A stretch of DNA of 64,000 nucleotides from Amaricoccus macauensis_A (GTDB taxonomy: Bacteria > Pseudomonadota > Alphaproteobacteria > Rhodobacterales > Rhodobacteraceae), in the NCBI RefSeq assembly GCF_049800915.1, contig NZ_JBNAFY010000004.1:248001-312000 (forward strand), written 5' to 3'. Below the pieces are notes generated by a model that saw nothing but the letters and a program-made list of their open reading frames with translations, ran no database searches and was not told the DNA's origin. Each line of letters starts with the position of its first letter. The first letter of the stretch is position 1. The position numbers and the translations under genes are program-made. Positions 63,080-64,000 of the stretch are shown piece by piece.

Positions 63080-64000
63080 ACCCGCATATGCCCCGCTGGG
63101 CCGATCTGATCCTCGTGCCGGCCCTCAACCTTCTCCTCGCCTTTTTGGTCGCCGGGCTGGTAGTTGTGTTCATTGGGGAGGACCCCTTCGAGGCCCTTCG
63201 CTGGCTAATTGTCGGGGCGCTCGGTTCAAGCTACGGTATTGGCTTTACACTCTACTACGCGACTACTTTCGTTTTCACCGGTCTTGCGGTGGCAATCGCC
63301 TTTCATGCCGGGCTTTTCAATATTGGAGGCGAAGGTCAGGCCGCGCTTGGTGGCATTGGCGTTACCTTGGTTTGTCTCGCTTTTCCCTGGCCACATTGGT
63401 TACTCGTATTGCCATTCGCGATCATCGGTGCCGGCCTCTTCGGAGCGGCGTGGGCTTTCGTGCCCGGCTACCTTCAGGCAAAGCGCGGCAGCCATATCGT
63501 CATCACGACCATAATGTTCAACTTCATTGCTTCGGCATTGGTGGTCTACTTGCTCGTGAATGTGTTGAAGGTTCCTGGAGCGATGGCACCGGAAACGCGC
63601 AACTTCGCGCCTGGCACCTTCTTGCCTTTCATGCATGAGATGTTGGGCGTATTCGGCATTTCGATGTCCACGACACCAATGAACTTCTCCGCCCTTCTCG
63701 CGCTTCTGGCGGCCTTTCTCACATGGGTTCTGATCTGGCGCACCCGTCTCGGATACGAAATGCGCGCGCTGGGGCATTCCGAACCAGCTGCCGTATATGG
63801 CGGCATTAACCCGGTAAGGATCACGGTAATTGCGATGGTGCTATCCGGCGCCATGGCCGGCATGATGGCGCTTAATGTAGTAATGGGATTTCAGCACCGG
63901 CTGGTTCTGGACTACGTCAGTGGCGCGGGTTTCGTCGGCATTGCAGTCTCCCTCATGGGTAGATCGCATCCGGTCGGTGTGGTTCTGGCGGCAATTCTAT
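63076..64000 (+). CDS. Nucleoside ABC transporter permease (truncated by window edge)
   Basis: The frame is open from the ATG at 63076 to the end of the window (308 codons). It is hydrophobic with many membrane segments. FNIGGEGQAALGG and RTRLGYEMRALGHSEPAAVYGGIN are typical of the branched-chain-type permeases of BMP-nucleoside importers. A second permease would be expected next, outside the window. Confidence 0.93.
   Translation, partial: MNPHMPRWADLILVPALNLLLAFLVAGLVVVFIGEDPFEALRWLIVGALGSSYGIGFTLYYATTFVFTGLAVAIAFHAGLFNIGGEGQAALGGIGVTLVCLAFPWPHWLLVLPFAIIGAGLFGAAWAFVPGYLQAKRGSHIVITTIMFNFIASALVVYLLVNVLKVPGAMAPETRNFAPGTFLPFMHEMLGVFGISMSTTPMNFSALLALLAAFLTWVLIWRTRLGYEMRALGHSEPAAVYGGINPVRITVIAMVLSGAMAGMMALNVVMGFQHRLVLDYVSGAGFVGIAVSLMGRSHPVGVVLAAIL

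Overview
This 64 kb window is dense, high-GC chromosomal DNA from an alphaproteobacterium, most likely a Rhodobacteraceae (roseobacter-type) member. That placement is an inference from gene content and order: DUF2125 protein beside an extensin-like protein, hisC-tyrC, DUF484-xerC, nfuA-tsaB-rimI, frcBCA with a divergent ROK regulator, yejABEF, TAXI-type binding proteins, and mmsA with a divergent LysR regulator. No phage, plasmid, CRISPR or intact insertion sequence was seen.

Layout. 0-5.6 kb: end of a hybrid histidine kinase, dapB, rbfA, an unknown small gene, an AEC carrier, trpA and a membrane-anchored TAXI protein. 5.6-7.3 kb: an unusual glycosyltransferase-like/sulfotransferase-like fusion, translationally coupled to the TAXI gene. 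7.5-10 kb: modABC molybdate importer. 10.2-16.7 kb: small lipoprotein, ankyrin protein, ChaC-like cyclotransferase, DUF2125, extensin-like protein and tyrC/hisC. 16.7-17.2 kb: a gene-free stretch holding ten perfect copies of a 9-bp repeat. 17.2-23.3 kb: MASE1-like histidine kinase, priA, DUF484, xerC and tRNA-Leu(CAA). 23.5-27.5 kb: a surface-modification cluster with an acyltransferase-3/SGNH protein and two tandem 301-residue sulfotransferase-like proteins. 27.6-32.7 kb: ileS, a cytochrome P450 and a membrane-anchored cytochrome c. 32.9-38.7 kb: yejABEF peptide importer.

38.9-43.2 kb: a 972-residue CheB-CheR-coiled-coil-PAS protein, an unknown protein and a lone receiver protein. 43.4-47.7 kb: frcA/frcC/frcB sugar importer with divergent frcR. 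47.7-55.4 kb: DnaQ-like exonuclease, unknown membrane protein, MscS channel, a second TAXI protein, LysR/mmsA pair and a YceI protein. 55.7-58.5 kb: tRNA-Ser(GCU), an 800-bp gene-poor stretch with an IS3-type transposase relic, an orphan GH13 enzyme and a universal stress protein. 58.6-64 kb: nfuA-tsaB-rimI, then a BMP-type nucleoside ABC importer operon that runs off the window.

How the genes work together: most of the window is housekeeping (lysine, tryptophan, tyrosine and histidine synthesis, translation, replication restart, chromosome dimer resolution, Fe-S and t6A biogenesis) plus several importers. The least ordinary parts are the glycosyltransferase/sulfotransferase fusion, the acyltransferase plus paired sulfotransferase cluster, the CheB-CheR-PAS signalling cluster without a recognisable kinase domain, and the tandem repeat in the hisC leader region. 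Function calls rest on recognising motifs and family resemblance by eye; no database search was run. Start sites were chosen from ribosome-binding sites where stated.
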